A stretch of 64,000 nt of DNA, from the NCBI GenBank assembly GCA_936450465.1, contig OW388293.1, forward strand, positions 44,474,982 to 44,538,981, written 5' to 3'. This document shows, one piece after another, positions 12,240 through 58,483 of this stretch. Under the pieces are notes generated by a model. It did not search any database. It saw nothing but the letters and a program-made list of their open reading frames with translations, and was not told where the DNA came from. A program made the translations under genes and the position numbers. Origin of the DNA: Gibbula magus. Its lineage: Eukaryota > Mollusca > Gastropoda > Trochida > Trochidae. The number at the start of each line of letters is the position of its first letter. Positions within the stretch are counted from its first letter, which is position 1.

Positions 12240-12573
12240 TATAGAGAATACTAAACGACGTTCCGTTTAATAACATATTTATGAAACGAATGAGTGGTTT
12301 GTATTTAACGAGCGAAAGCGAGTCAAATACAAATATCATCTCACGAGTTTCATAAATATGTTATCAAACGGAAACGAGTTTTGTATTTTATTTATTACTC
12401 ACTGATTTAAATGCCACTTAATTCCACAAACTCGTCGATACATGGGACACACTCCATTGCGACCGCGGCGCTGACATTGTGACGTCATACTTTTAGTCAT
12501 TTTGACGTGACGTCAATCGGCAGCACGCGATGTTATTACACTGCGATATCTTCAACGGGTGAGTAATAAATAT
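12240..12573. mobile_element. Foldback element with TGACGTCAT, copy 2
   Basis: Strong hairpin at 12247-12410, arms with TAACATATTTATGAAAC and GTATTTAACGAGCG around GAAAGC. The core runs from TTATTACTCACTGATTTAAATG to GGGTGAGTAATAAAT and carries GTGACGTCATAC and a second GTGACGTCAAT. No ORF. Confidence 0.6.
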
Positions 12574-12965
12574 CTGTGTAAACTTTGAATTGTGATAACA
12601 AATTTCTTATTCTACATCTGATCAAATAACAATAATTATCTTCAAGATAATCTGTTAACCCCTTTTAAAGATCTTCAATAAAACCAACTTAGGTCTTGAA
12701 ATTATACTATCCAGTTTATGATTCTTTGAAGCTACTGCCTTGTTCAAATTTCAGGTATGAGTTAATGTATAATTATTTAATTCATTCAGGTATTTGAAGT
12801 ATTCACCCATAGAGATTTAATCAAAGAATACAGGCTGGCATTAAATATGTTTGTCTTCGGTAATCTACCAAGTATTTAGCAATTATCTATCGTCGTGGAA
12901 ACACTACACATATATTTGAAAAAGAATCTAAAGGAAGATAGAGAGGATATTTGATATTTATCGTC

Positions 12966-13290
12966 TTATCGTCGAATGTCACATGTATCTCATCGAGTGA
13001 AATAGAAACTTATATTTTACGAGAGAGAATATAAGATGTCTATTTCACGAGATGAGATATAAGTATTCGAAGAAAAATGATAAATTTTCTATTTATTAGA
13101 TTTAACAAATTTGCGGGCATTTTATGCACGGAGCATCTGAGATTGCTTTTCTTGTCATTATATGACGTCATCAGTTGCTACGGGACGTCATTTGTTATTT
13201 CACTGAGAAAAATAATAACATTTTATTTCACTCAGTGAAAATACGAATTTTATTTTAACAAATAAATGACGTATTTCACCATTGTAAATC
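12966..13290. mobile_element. Foldback element with TGACGTCAT, variant copy 3
   Basis: Hairpin at about 12966-13107 (arms with ATCTCATCGAGTGAAATAG, loop TTTTACGAGAGAG). Then ATATGACGTCATCAG at about 13162 and a second GACGTCAT. Same layout as copy 2, different arm sequence. Confidence 0.5.
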
Positions 13291-14657
13291 TAATAAAACA
13301 CCAATATGTTCATTGTCAATAGATTTATAATAATTGTAAATAGATTCATTTGTGAAGCTGTGCATTGACTTCTATGACCTTGGCTGATGACTTTTTTTCA
13401 AATGATAACAAAACGCCGCTTTGGATCATTTAATCTTCATGCACAATAACTTTTTACATTCACTTTTAATTGGAAATTCAATGAATTCACCAGCTCATGA
13501 CAGCTCCAAGCTCCAGGCATCGCTGTTTCATATGTACGTTTATGTTGTACGCAGAGGGTGGTGATCTGCCGATGATAACGTTACGACACGCACTAAACCA
13601 AAGTCACATGAACTGCTATATAACATTTTGGTTGACGCTCTACCTCTTAAATAATGTAATGACATTTTACGTCTACATCAAAGTAATCTAATAAATTCTA
13701 AATAATGTCAACAAAGTCTTTGGTATAGCTTTACCATATCCCACAAAGACCTAGAATGAGGCAATCTTAAATCTACATCATGCGCATGTAGGTCAATAAA
13801 CTTCTGTGTAAACAAAACTATAACTTTTACATGGAAACAACGCATTTCAATATATTTTCTTACTTTTTCCAATAATGCTGTCACGTACTGTATTTGAATT
13901 AATGGAAATGTTTAGGTGCATATGCTCTAAATAACATACATCACATATATAATCGTCACTCATATCGTAACGGTAAATTCATCGAATCAGCATAACGTGG
14001 TGTTAGAAATTTATCAAGTTGTCCTTAAATACATATTTGCCATGTGCACGTATTATTACATAATACGTTAAACATATACAACGGTAGCTGAATATACGAA
14101 ACTAAAAGGCAGTAAATAAGATTTGAACTATAAAAAGGCCATGTTCACTCCATTAACTAGGTACAGATGGCTTCAAAGAAAACCAGCTTTATATCCCTAA
14201 ACCTGCAGGTCTATAATGAGCAAAAAGTAGAAAATTATAGCGTAGCTTTTTGTAACAGTTCAAAATCACTATCATTTACCATTAGCAAAAGAGCAAAACG
14301 TTTTAGCAGCCAGCAGCTGCTACAACAGTTCATGTTTAACTCGACGTTGTGGATCTCCTACATGTCAACTCAGTGACATTTTAACATGAAATTAATCTCT
14401 AAGAAGTATGCTTAGTAAGTGCTATATGGTACGTTTTATGCTATCCTGGTATTGCTTCAGTGAGAAATGTTAGATTATTTTCAAGATTAGCCACAAGACT
14501 TTATCCGATTTTTTGTCCACTTGACGATTTAGACAGGAGACACGAAACTGGAAATCATCATTTGACAAGTCATTCTGCTTTTGCGGATCTAAATTTCAAT
14601 TAGCTATTTCACAAATAGTTTATTGATTTTTTTTTTAAAGTTAATAAGTGAATTTAA

Positions 14658-15505
14658 AGAGCCATCAAGGATGTTAGTGTTTCAATTTTTTGGAAAATAT
14701 ACTTATAACGTCATTCGCCAGAGAAATATTTTATCTACAACATGGCATATGTTAAATAATTTTCATATCACGACAATGTATTGCAATTTGGTTTCAAAGA
14801 GAAGTAGCACTTCGACTAGCGCGGGCTAAGGGAATCTGACGTCATATAAACAGAATCCCCTTTTTTGCGTACAACGTACTACACAAACAGTTAGCGCTTC
14901 CGAAGCGAGAAGGCTCTCTCTAGCGCAAGTCGCCATAACAACCCATGTGCTACACGTGCTGCACGTGTCTCTCTTGCAAGTTACCCTTGTCATGCTTGTC
15001 ACACATTACTGAATGTGACGACTGCTTTACAAACAATGTTTCTAAATGTCCTGAGAATATAGAAATTATTTCCTGTTTAATGTACTTTTTATTGAGATAA
15101 GAGCGACAAATTATGACAAATTTTACTCTCATTAATTATAAAATTCAAGAAAAATACCTAGTTGGGTAAAACAATTATTCCAATATCAGTAGCAAATACA
15201 TAATTAAATGAAATGGTAAATAAATAACCGCCAACAAATTATATATTTCGATTTCTTTCATTGCTCATATTTTTTGTTATTCTTTCGTGTCTTTGTTTAC
15301 TGTGTGTGAGCTAGACCATAATGCTTTGCGCTTGAAAATAATAGACTGGATCTATATTTAGACTGGAAATCACCTTTACTAATTAATGCAATTTCTCGGC
15401 TTATTTTAAGTTGAAACAAATTTGGGAAAAATTAAGTGTATTTATTTCACGGAGATAGATTTTTCAAATTTTTTCCATATGTTCATCAACATCCTTGATG
15501 GCTCT
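14658..15505. mobile_element. TTAA-flanked TIR element (848 bp)
   Basis: Bounded by TTAA at 14654-14657 and 15506-15509, with inverted ends starting AGAGCCATCAAGGATGTT. Similarity continues weakly inward (TGGAAAA). No transposase ORF, so non-autonomous; the TTAA target suggests a piggyBac- or Kolobok-like source. Confidence 0.6.
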
Positions 15506-16164
15506 TTAATAAGAATCTAATTTGGACTGTTGTTCTATTTGAGCATCCAAATAGTTTCTTCAACTACTTGTTTAACTAAATGTTTAATGCTCTTCATCAG
15601 TGCAAGCTTCAGTTTCCTTGATACATGTGTCAAACAAGAAAAACATTGTGATACTTTATCTCTTTATTCAGTGATATAAAAAATATATCTACTTAACATG
15701 TCAATATTTACAGTATTATACAAAATACATTTGGCTCTGAAAAATATTAATCTACCTTTATTACATTATAATCAAATTATTTACAGTGATTTTAAAATAA
15801 CTAAATGCAAACAAGTTTGCTTGATATATTGCAAAATATTTGTGTCAACATTAAGGTGACACCTTAAGTAAGCATTACTACTTATAACAGTAAATTATTC
15901 ATAAAGAACCATTTTAACAAAGTACAGGTAAATAAAGCAATGTTTGACTTCTATTCTTAAAACAACATAAATGAAAGACAAATCTAACCCATGTTCATTT
16001 GGCTCTGGGTAATGTGGAAGATACTTTGTCACAATGCTGATACAGATGCATATCTTACAGATGCATAAGAAGTAATACAGGCATGCTACACTAAAAAAAA
16101 ATCATTTGTTGACACCTGTATGCATGCTAAAAAGCAACTTCCCAATGCAAGCATATCTCATACT

Positions 16165-16324
16165 AGTCTCCATTACTGGCTGATTAAAGCCTTGCAGTAT
16201 TTCCCTTGTTTTCTGGTGCTAAGATAGTGGATCGCTGCACCTGAAATGCACATTGACTCCAATTTCCTAGCACGGAAATCTCAAGGAAATACTGCAAGGC
16301 TTAAATCAACCAGTAATGGAGACT
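16165..16324. mobile_element. Small MITE (160 bp) with long terminal inverted repeats
   Basis: Arms of about 38 bp start AGTCTCCATTACTGG and include GCCTTGCAGTATTTCC; the right arm is the near-exact inverse. A central stem region completes a fold. No target duplication recognised. Confidence 0.7.
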
Positions 16325-16939
16325 GGCAAGAGTTCTGCCTTGCGTTGAGAAGTTAGCCAAAAGTTCATAGAGTATCACAGATTAAAATGAGAAAGAAATG
16401 CATGTTCAAAATGATGTTGGTATCCATAAATCTTGTTTTTCATTTCTAAATTCCCTTCAAAGACTCGAAAGATTAAGATGTTGATCAGATAAGTTTCATT
16501 ACTATTATCTTGTTATTGAAACTCATGATTGTATACAACTCTTACAGAGAGGATTCAATCCACCATTTTCTTGTTGTGCATTGCATTAAATGAAATAGTT
16601 ACATCTTCGGGAAATAATCGGAACTCACAAAAAGGAAAACAAATGTTACGAATTGCAAAACAATTCTTTTGACAAATAAAGAGAGTTCTAAAACAAACAT
16701 ACCAAGTTAAGGTTCGAAAGACCATATTTCTACCTCAAATTATCTAAAGGTGTTCTCATGGTATATGGTATATATATATATATGTATTGTTTCATTATTA
16801 CAAAATTGTAATGAACATATTACAAAAACATAATGATAGGAACAGACAGAATACATAGCTCAACTCTTGACCTTGTACATTATGAAGTCACTTGTTTAAC
16901 ATTGTTATATTTGAGATCACATTATCTACAATAGATAGA

Positions 16940-17290
16940 GGATACTACACGATCTTCTATTTAATACCATTTTAACCAGTTAATAAGTTTGTATAAAACC
17001 AGCGAAAGCGAGTTTGATACCAAATCATTCATGAGTTTAATAAAAATGGTATTCAATATAAAGAAGTTCAGTACTCTGTTTATTACTCGCCCACCTATAA
17101 TCCAGCGAAAATGCCGACATGACTCTGAAACTATGATTTCCACAAGTCCGATACCATTGTGACTTACTCCCATTGTGACGTCATAACTACAAACTATTGT
17201 GATGTCATACATGCGGCGTTATAACACTAGTTCAATATTGTTGTATAAATATTACACTGCAATACCTTACAACGTACGTAATAATACATG
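16940..17290. mobile_element. Foldback element with TGACGTCAT, copy 4
   Basis: Hairpin at 16945-17075 with CAGCGAAAGCGAG loop (the same loop as copy 2) and arms ATTTAATACCATTTT/AAAATGGTATTCAAT. The core begins TTATTACTCGCC and carries GTGACGTCATAA and TGATGTCATAC; it ends near ACGTACGTAATAATA. Confidence 0.55.
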
Positions 17291-18534
17291 TTCTTGTACT
17301 TCTTCCATTGTGGGATTCAAACTATGACGCTAATGGTCAGACACCAATGATGTGTTTATGATATGCGCACCTGAAACATTATTACATTGGCAGATGAAGG
17401 GTTAATTACATCAGAAAGTCCAGGCATCCTGACAAAATCAATTTTTTCCTAGATTGTTTACATATTATAAAGAAAGGAAAGAGGAAGGGGAGGAAAGTTT
17501 AGAATCTTGTATACATTGGATATACAGTTGAAACTATTTCTGTTGCAATTTGTGACAGGTATTCTCATAAACAACTGGACTCTTAATTGTTGTGTGTCAT
17601 TTCTTGAAGTTCCTTTCAATGGAACGAAGAGTGATGGTAATCACAAAGTATGTACACACAAAAATATCACACAAATTCTATTGCACATGTAAACATGTCA
17701 GGAATAAACAATTACATCCTTGGTCCACAACTAAAATAAAATGAGACTATGTAATGTTAAAACACATTAAAAGATAAAACCTATGTAAAATTTGCATCTA
17801 AATACATAAAAGCACATCATATATGCGTTTCATACAATAATGTCAATCAATACAAATGAGCATTATTATTCAAATAATAAACAAATAAAAGTAAGTTGGT
17901 AACTTATCATCAAAGTAATAGGTCATAACTCTTTTTTACATTTCTGTATATATATAACATTAAACACATCAAATATTCATTTCATAAAATAATGTCATTC
18001 AATAAAACAAATATTTATAGCAATATTTCTCAAAATCAGACACGTTTAAAATTTATCACCAAAGGTAAAGGTGGACAAAATGTTGTAACTATCATAAACC
18101 ATTTTACAAGTCACAAAAAGGTGTCAAGCAGTTCATAATATTTTATACATCTTCTTCATGATAACTGCCATTGTATTAAATGGAATGTTTTACATAGGAG
18201 ACCCTGGATCGCAAGTCCTCTTTATAATAAGCAACTTTAAAAGAAAATTGGTTGTTGCTCTTTAGATATTCTTATGATTAAAAACTACAAGAGTGTATAA
18301 GAATCATCAGTGGTACTGACACCAATGTGGGCACAATTTTAATCTATAAAGGTGAAATGAGATATTTAAGATAATTTTTCCACTTAAGTAATAACATATG
18401 AGTAAGTGCATAATTTCAAAATAACTAGATAAAAGCATAACACAAGATCATGTGTCTATCAGTGTTCCACATAAAGGTTAACACCTGGACAGTGTGATCT
18501 GCTGAGGGGGCCAATTTGACAAATTCAGAATAAG

Positions 18535-18645
18535 TGGGACCCTTTGCAATGGTAAAAGTATCCTACTTCTCCAAATTTTAAGGGACGCCAAGCCAAAAAG
18601 GTGGGCAAATGTCCCCAGGACCCTCTCTAGGAACAACACTGCCTG
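18535..18645 (-). repeat. Dispersed repeat, inverted partner at 45448-45558
   Basis: About 100 bp with GGGACCCTTTGCAATGGTAAAAG, TTTAAGGGACGCCAAGCC and GGTGGGCAAATGTCCCCAGG matches 45448-45558 in inverse orientation. Next to it, 18645-18705, is a short tandem of GGAGATAACACCT. Confidence 0.7.
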
Positions 18646-19561
18646 GAGATAACACCTGGAGATAACACCTGGAGATAACAACACCTTGCGATAACACCTG
18701 GAGTTGTTGCTGTTGTGAGATATCCCTTCCACAAATTTTCACTTCAAGGTCAAGTTCACCAAAATGGACTTGGCTAACTTCCCAAGTACAACATTGCTGT
18801 AAAATATGAATGAGTCCAGGGAAAGGTTCTTGAGTTATTTCATTTCTCACATTTGGACACTACATGTGTTACCCTCACTACACGGGTGGGAAACTTATAC
18901 ATGGAGATTGTTGTTTTAGAGAATAAAACAGAATGTTTCATTAAATTGAATGAGGTATTACAGTTTTCTCCAATTTTGGATGTGGATGTCAATTTGTTCA
19001 TTATAACATCATCTCAAAAAGACAAGTTCCTCCTTTATAGGGTATGATGCTGGTCCAATCTCATTAAAATCAGATTGAACGTACCTTGCTGTGTTCTTGA
19101 TATGAGTCAAGAAAATAGATCCTTTGTTGAGAAAATAATAACATTTCTCCCACTTGTACATCAAGTCTGACGACAAGAAAAACAAACAGTTTTCTCCAAT
19201 ATGGAGTGTTGATTAGAATAAAACAAGACTTCTCTCACATATCAAGCCTGATGTAAAGAATATTAAACATTGTGCGCTGATATCATGTTTCATGGCAAGA
19301 AAATAATTTATGTATCACTTATCTGATATATATCATATATACCAATGTCGAGAAATAGACACTTATCTAACATATTATTTCCACTGTCAAGAAATAGAAA
19401 CTTTTCTAATATATCATGTCCACTGTAAAGAAATAGACAATGTCAAAAATGAAGACACTATTCTCCTATATTGGGTGCGACTCAGACGGGACGGGGCGTC
19501 GTCTGACAGATATCTTCTCTGATGTGTCCCCCCCACCCAGAGAAGTCGCACCCCCCTCATG

Positions 19562-53220
<33,659 letters not shown>

Positions 53221-54000
53221 AACATGATCAGTGATCAGGCCGAGTGGTGGACATGTTTTTGTTTACCGCTTCACGCCTGGCCCTGTTATCAACTGTCCCT
53301 TTACTTTCTGTATCAACATCCGGTTTACTTCCTCCAAGGGAGACTACTTTTGACATCTTATGTTTTGTCTTATTTTTATCTTGTTACAGAAGAAGATCCC
53401 CAGTTCGAACTAAATGTCAATCTTTTTCTTATTTTGTTTTCCCTGAAAGTATTCTTCGTTTCTATTATTCGTAACCTAGGAGTGACTATGAGCCGTGGAA
53501 TATTAATAATTCATAGTTTTCAAGTAATAATAATTCAGCATGTAGGTCAAACAAAATCATTTGCAACACATACTTTTCGTAAAACAAATAAAATTGTGTT
53601 GAAATTAAAATGTTTTCTTTAATAAATCTTATTTTGCAATAAGTATGTCATGAAACTATAAACTACGTTTTTTATTTTTGTTGTTGGCCTTTAAATTAAG
53701 CAATGACATAAAGATAAAGTTTATTCGTGGGATTGAGTATGTATTATATGTAACCATGTTTCAATATAAACAGTTTTCACAGGTAGCAGAATATTTTCAA
53801 TACAATACTAACTACACAAGTTGTATTGCATCATCTCCATGTACAGCCGATTTGTAATCAACTTTTCATTTCAGAAATACCCGTTACATGAAGAGAGATT
53901 TCTACCCAGGGATAAAAGGAGTTACTCACATATTGGATTAAATATATTCTGTCTTTTAATGTTGGTTGCACTGGACGAACATCACTCACTCATATAAGAT
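53221..54000 (-). promoter_or_regulatory. Presumed TPCN2 promoter / 5' UTR region
   Basis: Sequence directly upstream of the TPCN2 start codon. No TATA box is evident. On the minus strand, around 53318-53337, two ETS-like cores lie close together (GGAGGAAGTAA and ACCGGATGT), a common arrangement at TATA-less housekeeping promoters. Transcription start and any non-coding 5' exon cannot be fixed by eye. Confidence 0.3.
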
Positions 54001-54033
54001 ACCCCAGAGGTTACCCAACTCAGTCATTTCGTC

Positions 54034-54100
54034 CCACCAGGGACTCTCCAATTAGAGGGACTAGCAACTCCAAAGATTCCCCATATAAAGTCCTTGGTTC
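54034..54100. mobile_element. Miniature relic of the 49339-51470 TIR family
   Basis: AGGGACTCTCCAATTAGAGGGACTAGCAACTCC, split here by an insertion relative to the large element's end (CAGGGACC..TATAGAGGGACTAGCAACT), is followed by an inverted ATATAAAGTCCTTGG. Two TIRs almost back to back. A further degraded end lies near 54190-54215. Confidence 0.5.
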
Positions 54101-54768
54101 TAAAAAGTTGACTACCCTGTGTGTGAGAGATTAGTTGACTACCCTCATGAGTACCCTGTGTGTGAGAGATTAGTTATATCGGTTGAAAGGACCCCATTTA
54201 AAGGGATGCTAGTTGAATATAACCTTCAAATATGGTCAATATCAAGTTGTCTGATAAGAAAGTAGACAATATGTCAGTAAAAGTAACCGTATGGTATTCG
54301 AGAATCATAATCTATTTGTTTACGAAAGAACATATCATTCAGATAACGAATTTTTGATAGTTGCATATATATAAAAATGTATGTTTTGGTCTCCAAAAAC
54401 ATGTTCGTTATACTGAGAAATGATAGTGAATATTGTTTCTGCAATGTGAGTAATTACACTCTTTCAAATCAACTTCCATACTTTAGTATCTGTATTTTAG
54501 TCAAAAGTCACTAGTTGCAGAATTATGAACCTTCAAAATCACACATTTTGAAACGGACAATTTCAATAAAAAGGGCCGAAATCAAAGAGAAGCGCTCATT
54601 AAATGGATTTAACATTAAGAATCCAAAATACGTTCAAAATCGTATGATTATATATCCTTATTGTCAATAGGTGTCAATAATTCTTGAAGAAAAGGTTGAC
54701 ATTCCACCATCCAGTTGTTTAACAATTCACTCATTAAGTCATCAACCTGAGATATTAAATCATGCAAT

Positions 54769-54840
54769 TTCTGATGAGCTGCAGAGCCCATGGCTCTATT
54801 TTTAAAAAAATAGAGCCATGGGCTCTGTAGCTCATCAGAA
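54769..54840. repeat. 72-bp near-perfect palindrome of two element heads
   Basis: TTCTGATGAGCT.CAGAGCCCATGGCTC on the left is mirrored by GAGCCATGGGCTCTG.AGCTCATCAGAA on the right around an A/T centre, with one mismatch. Each half is the family 1 head, so two heads meet head-to-head. Confidence 0.9.
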
Positions 54841-56086
54841 TGTTAATGATTTTTTATCTAAGGTTGAATATCTAAGTTATCTCAAGTAATACATTGTTAA
54901 CAAGCAAAATAATATTGGTTTTAGATCATGACCCTGTGACCCACATTTGGAGTCACAGGGTCACCAATCCTACAATTAAGAATCACCTTTGACCAAAGAA
55001 TCTCTACACAACATTTCACCTTTCTAGAGCTTTACATATAAACTGGAGAAGAAGATGAAAATATGTTTTTGGGTCATGACCCGTGACCAAGATTGGGGTC
55101 ACAGGGTCACAAAATCTACAATTTAGAATCCCCATCGGCCAAGGAGTCTGCACACAACTTTTCAGCTCTCTAGACCTTTTGGAACTGGAGAAGAAGATGA
55201 AAATAGGTTTTTAAGGATGTGACCCCAGTGACCCCATTTGGGGTCATGGGGTCACGAAATCTACAATTTAGAATCCCCATTGGCGAAGGAGTCTGCACAC
55301 AACTTTTCAGCTCTCTAGACCTTTTGGAACTGGAGAAGAAGATGAAAATAGGTTTTTAAGGATGTGACCCCTGTGACCCCATTTGGGGTCATGGGGTCAC
55401 GAAATCTACAATTTAGAATCCCCATTGGCCAAGGAGTCTGCACACAACTTTTCAGCTCTCTAGACCTTTTGGAACTGGAGAAGAAGATGAAAATAGGTTC
55501 TTAAGGATGTGACCCCAGTGACCCCATTTGGGGTCATGGGGTCACGAAATCTACAATTTAGAATCCCCATTGGCGAAGGAGTCTGCACACAACTTTTCAG
55601 CTCTCTAGACCTTTTGGAACTGGAGAAGAAGATGAAAATAGGTTTTTAAGGATGTGACCCCTGTGACCCCATTTGGGGTCATGGGGTCACGAGATCTACA
55701 ATTTAGAATCCCCATGGGCCAAGGAGTCTGCACACAACTTTTCAGCTCTCTAGACCTTTTGGAACTGGTGAAGAAGATGAAAATAGGTTTTTAAGGATGT
55801 GACCCCTGTGACCCCATTTGTGGTCATGGGGTCACGAAATCTACAATTTAGAATCCCCATTGGCCAAGCAGTCTGCACACAACTTTTCAGCTCTCTAGAC
55901 CTTTTGGAACTGAAGAAGAAGATGAAAAAGGGTTTTTAAGGATGTGACCCCTGTGACCCCATTTGGGGTCATGGGGTCACGAAATCTACAATTTAGAATC
56001 CCAATTGGCCAAGGAGTCTGCACATAAAATTTCAGCTCTGTGGAGTCATTGGTTCTGGAGAAGAAGTCGAAAAAGCGAAAAGTTTA

Positions 56087-56165
56087 CGGATGGACGGACG
56101 GACGGATGGACGGACGGACGGATGGACGGGGACGGATGGACGGACGGACGGATGGACGGACGCCG
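56087..56165 (+). repeat. GGAC/GGAT tetranucleotide microsatellite
   Basis: Interspersed GGAC and GGAT units, part of the copy D tail. Confidence 0.95.
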
Positions 56166-57432
56166 GACACCATGCCATGCCATAAGCCCATCGGGCCTTT
56201 CAGGCCTGATGAGCTAAAAATGTAAAACTACAAGACTCTAATATTGCGTAGACTTACTTTCATCAATGCAGAGTATTATTTTAAATTTGTTGACTTTTAA
56301 CCCATAATGGAAGTCACCCTAAAATTATATTATTTCATACGTATATCAACAATATATGATAAATAAGAGCTACAGAGCCAAAACTCTATTATTGTTTTTG
56401 AAAAGTCGTGTTGAAGGGAGAGTTGACCATCTGCTATTACCCCACCCCATATATCCGTTATCGAGACTCACACTCCAGTACCCACAGTTCAAGACGTCAC
56501 AATCCATTGCCTTTTGCTTTAAATGTTAAACTTCCCACTTCAGTCAACCTTTGTCAGATGTTGACTATGGAGTTGATAGCTTTATTAAAAATGGACGTGA
56601 GAACACGAGTGTACATACCACTAGATACAAAGATAAGTACACGTAAAATGTATACCGACTGAGCGAAGCATTAAGGAAGACAAGCTCTTGAGTGTATATT
56701 TACGTGTTGGTAAGACTCCCCTCTCAGTGCTTCATGTTTAAATTCTCTTCAATTTACGTGTATTATATGTCCATGCTCTGAGACTGATTATGAACACTTA
56801 AACCAATGATATGGCTTGGTACGAGAAGCGTGAAGCATTTTTATCGCGAAGCTTTAAACCATTCCATTTAGCGCAAATTTGACATACAAAAAGCTTGTGC
56901 CACTTTGGATGCTACAAAGAGTGGAGGATATGTGTGTTATTGTGGACGGATAATACTTGTAATATTACTTAACATCCATCTCATTACACTTCAGAATTCC
57001 TGTAGCATCTTAAACACAAAAAGAAAATCAACTGATATATCTTATTACCAGCAAAGTCTCCTAAGGGTATTGTATCTGATACAAAACAACACAAGACAGT
57101 GTCAAACTATTTTAACCTTTGATATATTGATAAATTCACACTGAGCTGAAAAGTAACACTTTAACACATAGATTATTTGTAAGAACCAGTGACTAACAGT
57201 GTTATCTTTATTCTGATTTAATCGTTATCTATTTTCGGGATCACTGTTTCCCACAGAACATACATTTAACTCCTTTCACAGAACTTTCTGCTGACAGAGT
57301 GAAATCTTGACTGTTTGGTTCCAGGTACGAGCTGTTTGACTGTTTGACTGTTTACCTGCAAGGTACTGTCGCTATTTATATTATATACACAGATAATACT
57401 TAACAAAGTCCCATTAATACTTTTATGTTTAA

Positions 57433-57950
57433 AGGTGCTGTAGCATGCCGTTCTTACTCTCCTCAAAAAGTAATTAAATGTTACCAATGGCTAAATAATA
57501 CTCCTGAATCAATTAAAAGAGTTCCTAAAAGAAATTCGATTATGCCATTAGAGTCCATTTCCCATCGAAAGACCATTTTAAGGTTTTCACATTAAAATGG
57601 CCGCTCGAAGGTAGTTCAAGTGACCTGACTGATGTAGCGACGCCTAAACTATCAGAGTAGAGTTTTAAATATGGTACAATGATGGAATAGTCATCTTGCT
57701 GCCTGAACTCTCAAATTTGCATGAGACCTACAAATTTACTTGTCACACTTAACAGTTCCGCACCTCTATATCGCTATATATACGTAGCACCATTTCCTTC
57801 CAATATGGATAGCTGTTCTCTATGGATATGGCTTATCGGGTCGTGTAATGCGATGTTTTACCCTCTAAGGTAACAGTTAATCGTATAAACATTGATAATA
57901 AATGGCAAATTCGAGAATAAATGATATGTAAGAAACGTTCTACAGCGCCT
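57433..57950. mobile_element. TTAA MITE family A, copy 3 (longer, diverged)
   Basis: TTAA at 57429-57432 and 57951-57954. Ends AGGTGCTGTAGCATG and TCTACAGCGCCT. Shares AAAATGGCCGC and GATGTTTTACCCTCTAAGGT with the other copies, with extra internal sequence. Lies between the two genes. Confidence 0.6.
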
Positions 57951-58240
57951 TTAAGAAACGCCCGGTTGGTATCCAACGGGCAAAAGCTGACTCGTAACGG
58001 GACATGCAATAAGAAACAACAAAATAGATAGAATCCCTAAAAGGTTTGTAAACCGAAGGAAATATTTGTCAAGTAAAAAAGTAATTCAATTAATGTTTAA
58101 ATATATACATTTAAAGTACGCTCCCCCAATGAATCATATTTATGTATTTTTTATCGATTTTACTTTTTTCAGGTAATTCGAATTACACTGCAGATACAAT
58201 CGACAAGGGCTCGTTGGTATTCGTTCTCTAAGTTGATATC

Positions 58241-58483
58241 ATGTCAAGATTGCTCCTCCCTCATACAGACTTCTTTTTTCTCATTTCGATTGTGGTTTAT
58301 GGACAAAAACACATTCTAAGACCATATGGTCCTAGGTTGTGTTCTCAGGACTGTGAGAGATTATCAAGATGTAATTCCATCAAGTTCATTGTGTCTGATT
58401 TATCCTGCAAGTTAAGAAGCAGGTACTGTACTGGTAGGCACTCTAAGAAGACTGACAATGTACACTGCATAAACGTCTTAAAG
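58241..58483 (+). CDS. Secreted PAN/YWTD gene, exon 1
   Basis: 243 nt, 81 residues, donor AAG|GTACAG, phase 0. Contains the signal peptide and the Cys-rich PAN-like segment. A possible splice acceptor (TTTTTTCAG, ending at 58172) suggests that a 5' UTR exon may lie further upstream. Confidence 0.75.

Larger units (their letters stand above)
5412..14657. other. Gene-poor repeat region
   Basis: Foldback copies 1-3, a solo pearl-like head, the (AT)n tract and the weak ORF at 7076-7477. The remainder is AT-rich with frequent stops in all frames; no exon pairs or conserved protein motifs recognised. Confidence 0.5.
15506..19561. other. Sequence downstream of TPCN2
   Basis: Holds the 160-bp MITE, foldback copy 4 and the 18535 repeat. 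The part next to 19562 should include the TPCN2 3' UTR, but its end cannot be placed. No other gene seen. Confidence 0.5.
54769..56217 (+). mobile_element. Pearl-like element family 1, copy D (largest; intergenic)
   Basis: Head at 54806-54838, about eight tandem units with 145-bp period (GGATGTGACCCC at 55215, 55360, 55505, 55650 and on). The GGAC/GGAT microsatellite follows at 56087-56165, then the terminus GGGCCTTTCAGGCCTGATGAGCTA. The ends TAGCTCATCAGG and CCTGATGAGCTA are mutually inverted. The element starts inside a palindrome. Confidence 0.85.
54001..58240. other. Region between the divergent genes
   Basis: Contains the TIR-family relic at 54034, pearl-like copy D and TTAA MITE copy 3. 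No additional coding exon recognised. 56220-57428 and 57955-58140 show only AT-rich sequence. Confidence 0.5.

Noticed and set aside
53224..53622. 132-aa plus-strand ORF upstream of TPCN2
   Set aside because: Antisense to the presumed promoter, no conserved motif, biased hydrophobic AT-rich composition; treated as chance.
55963..56225. ORFs rich in Asp-Gly-Arg-Thr/Trp-Met repeats
   Set aside because: Translation of the GGAC/GGAT microsatellite in pearl-like copy D.
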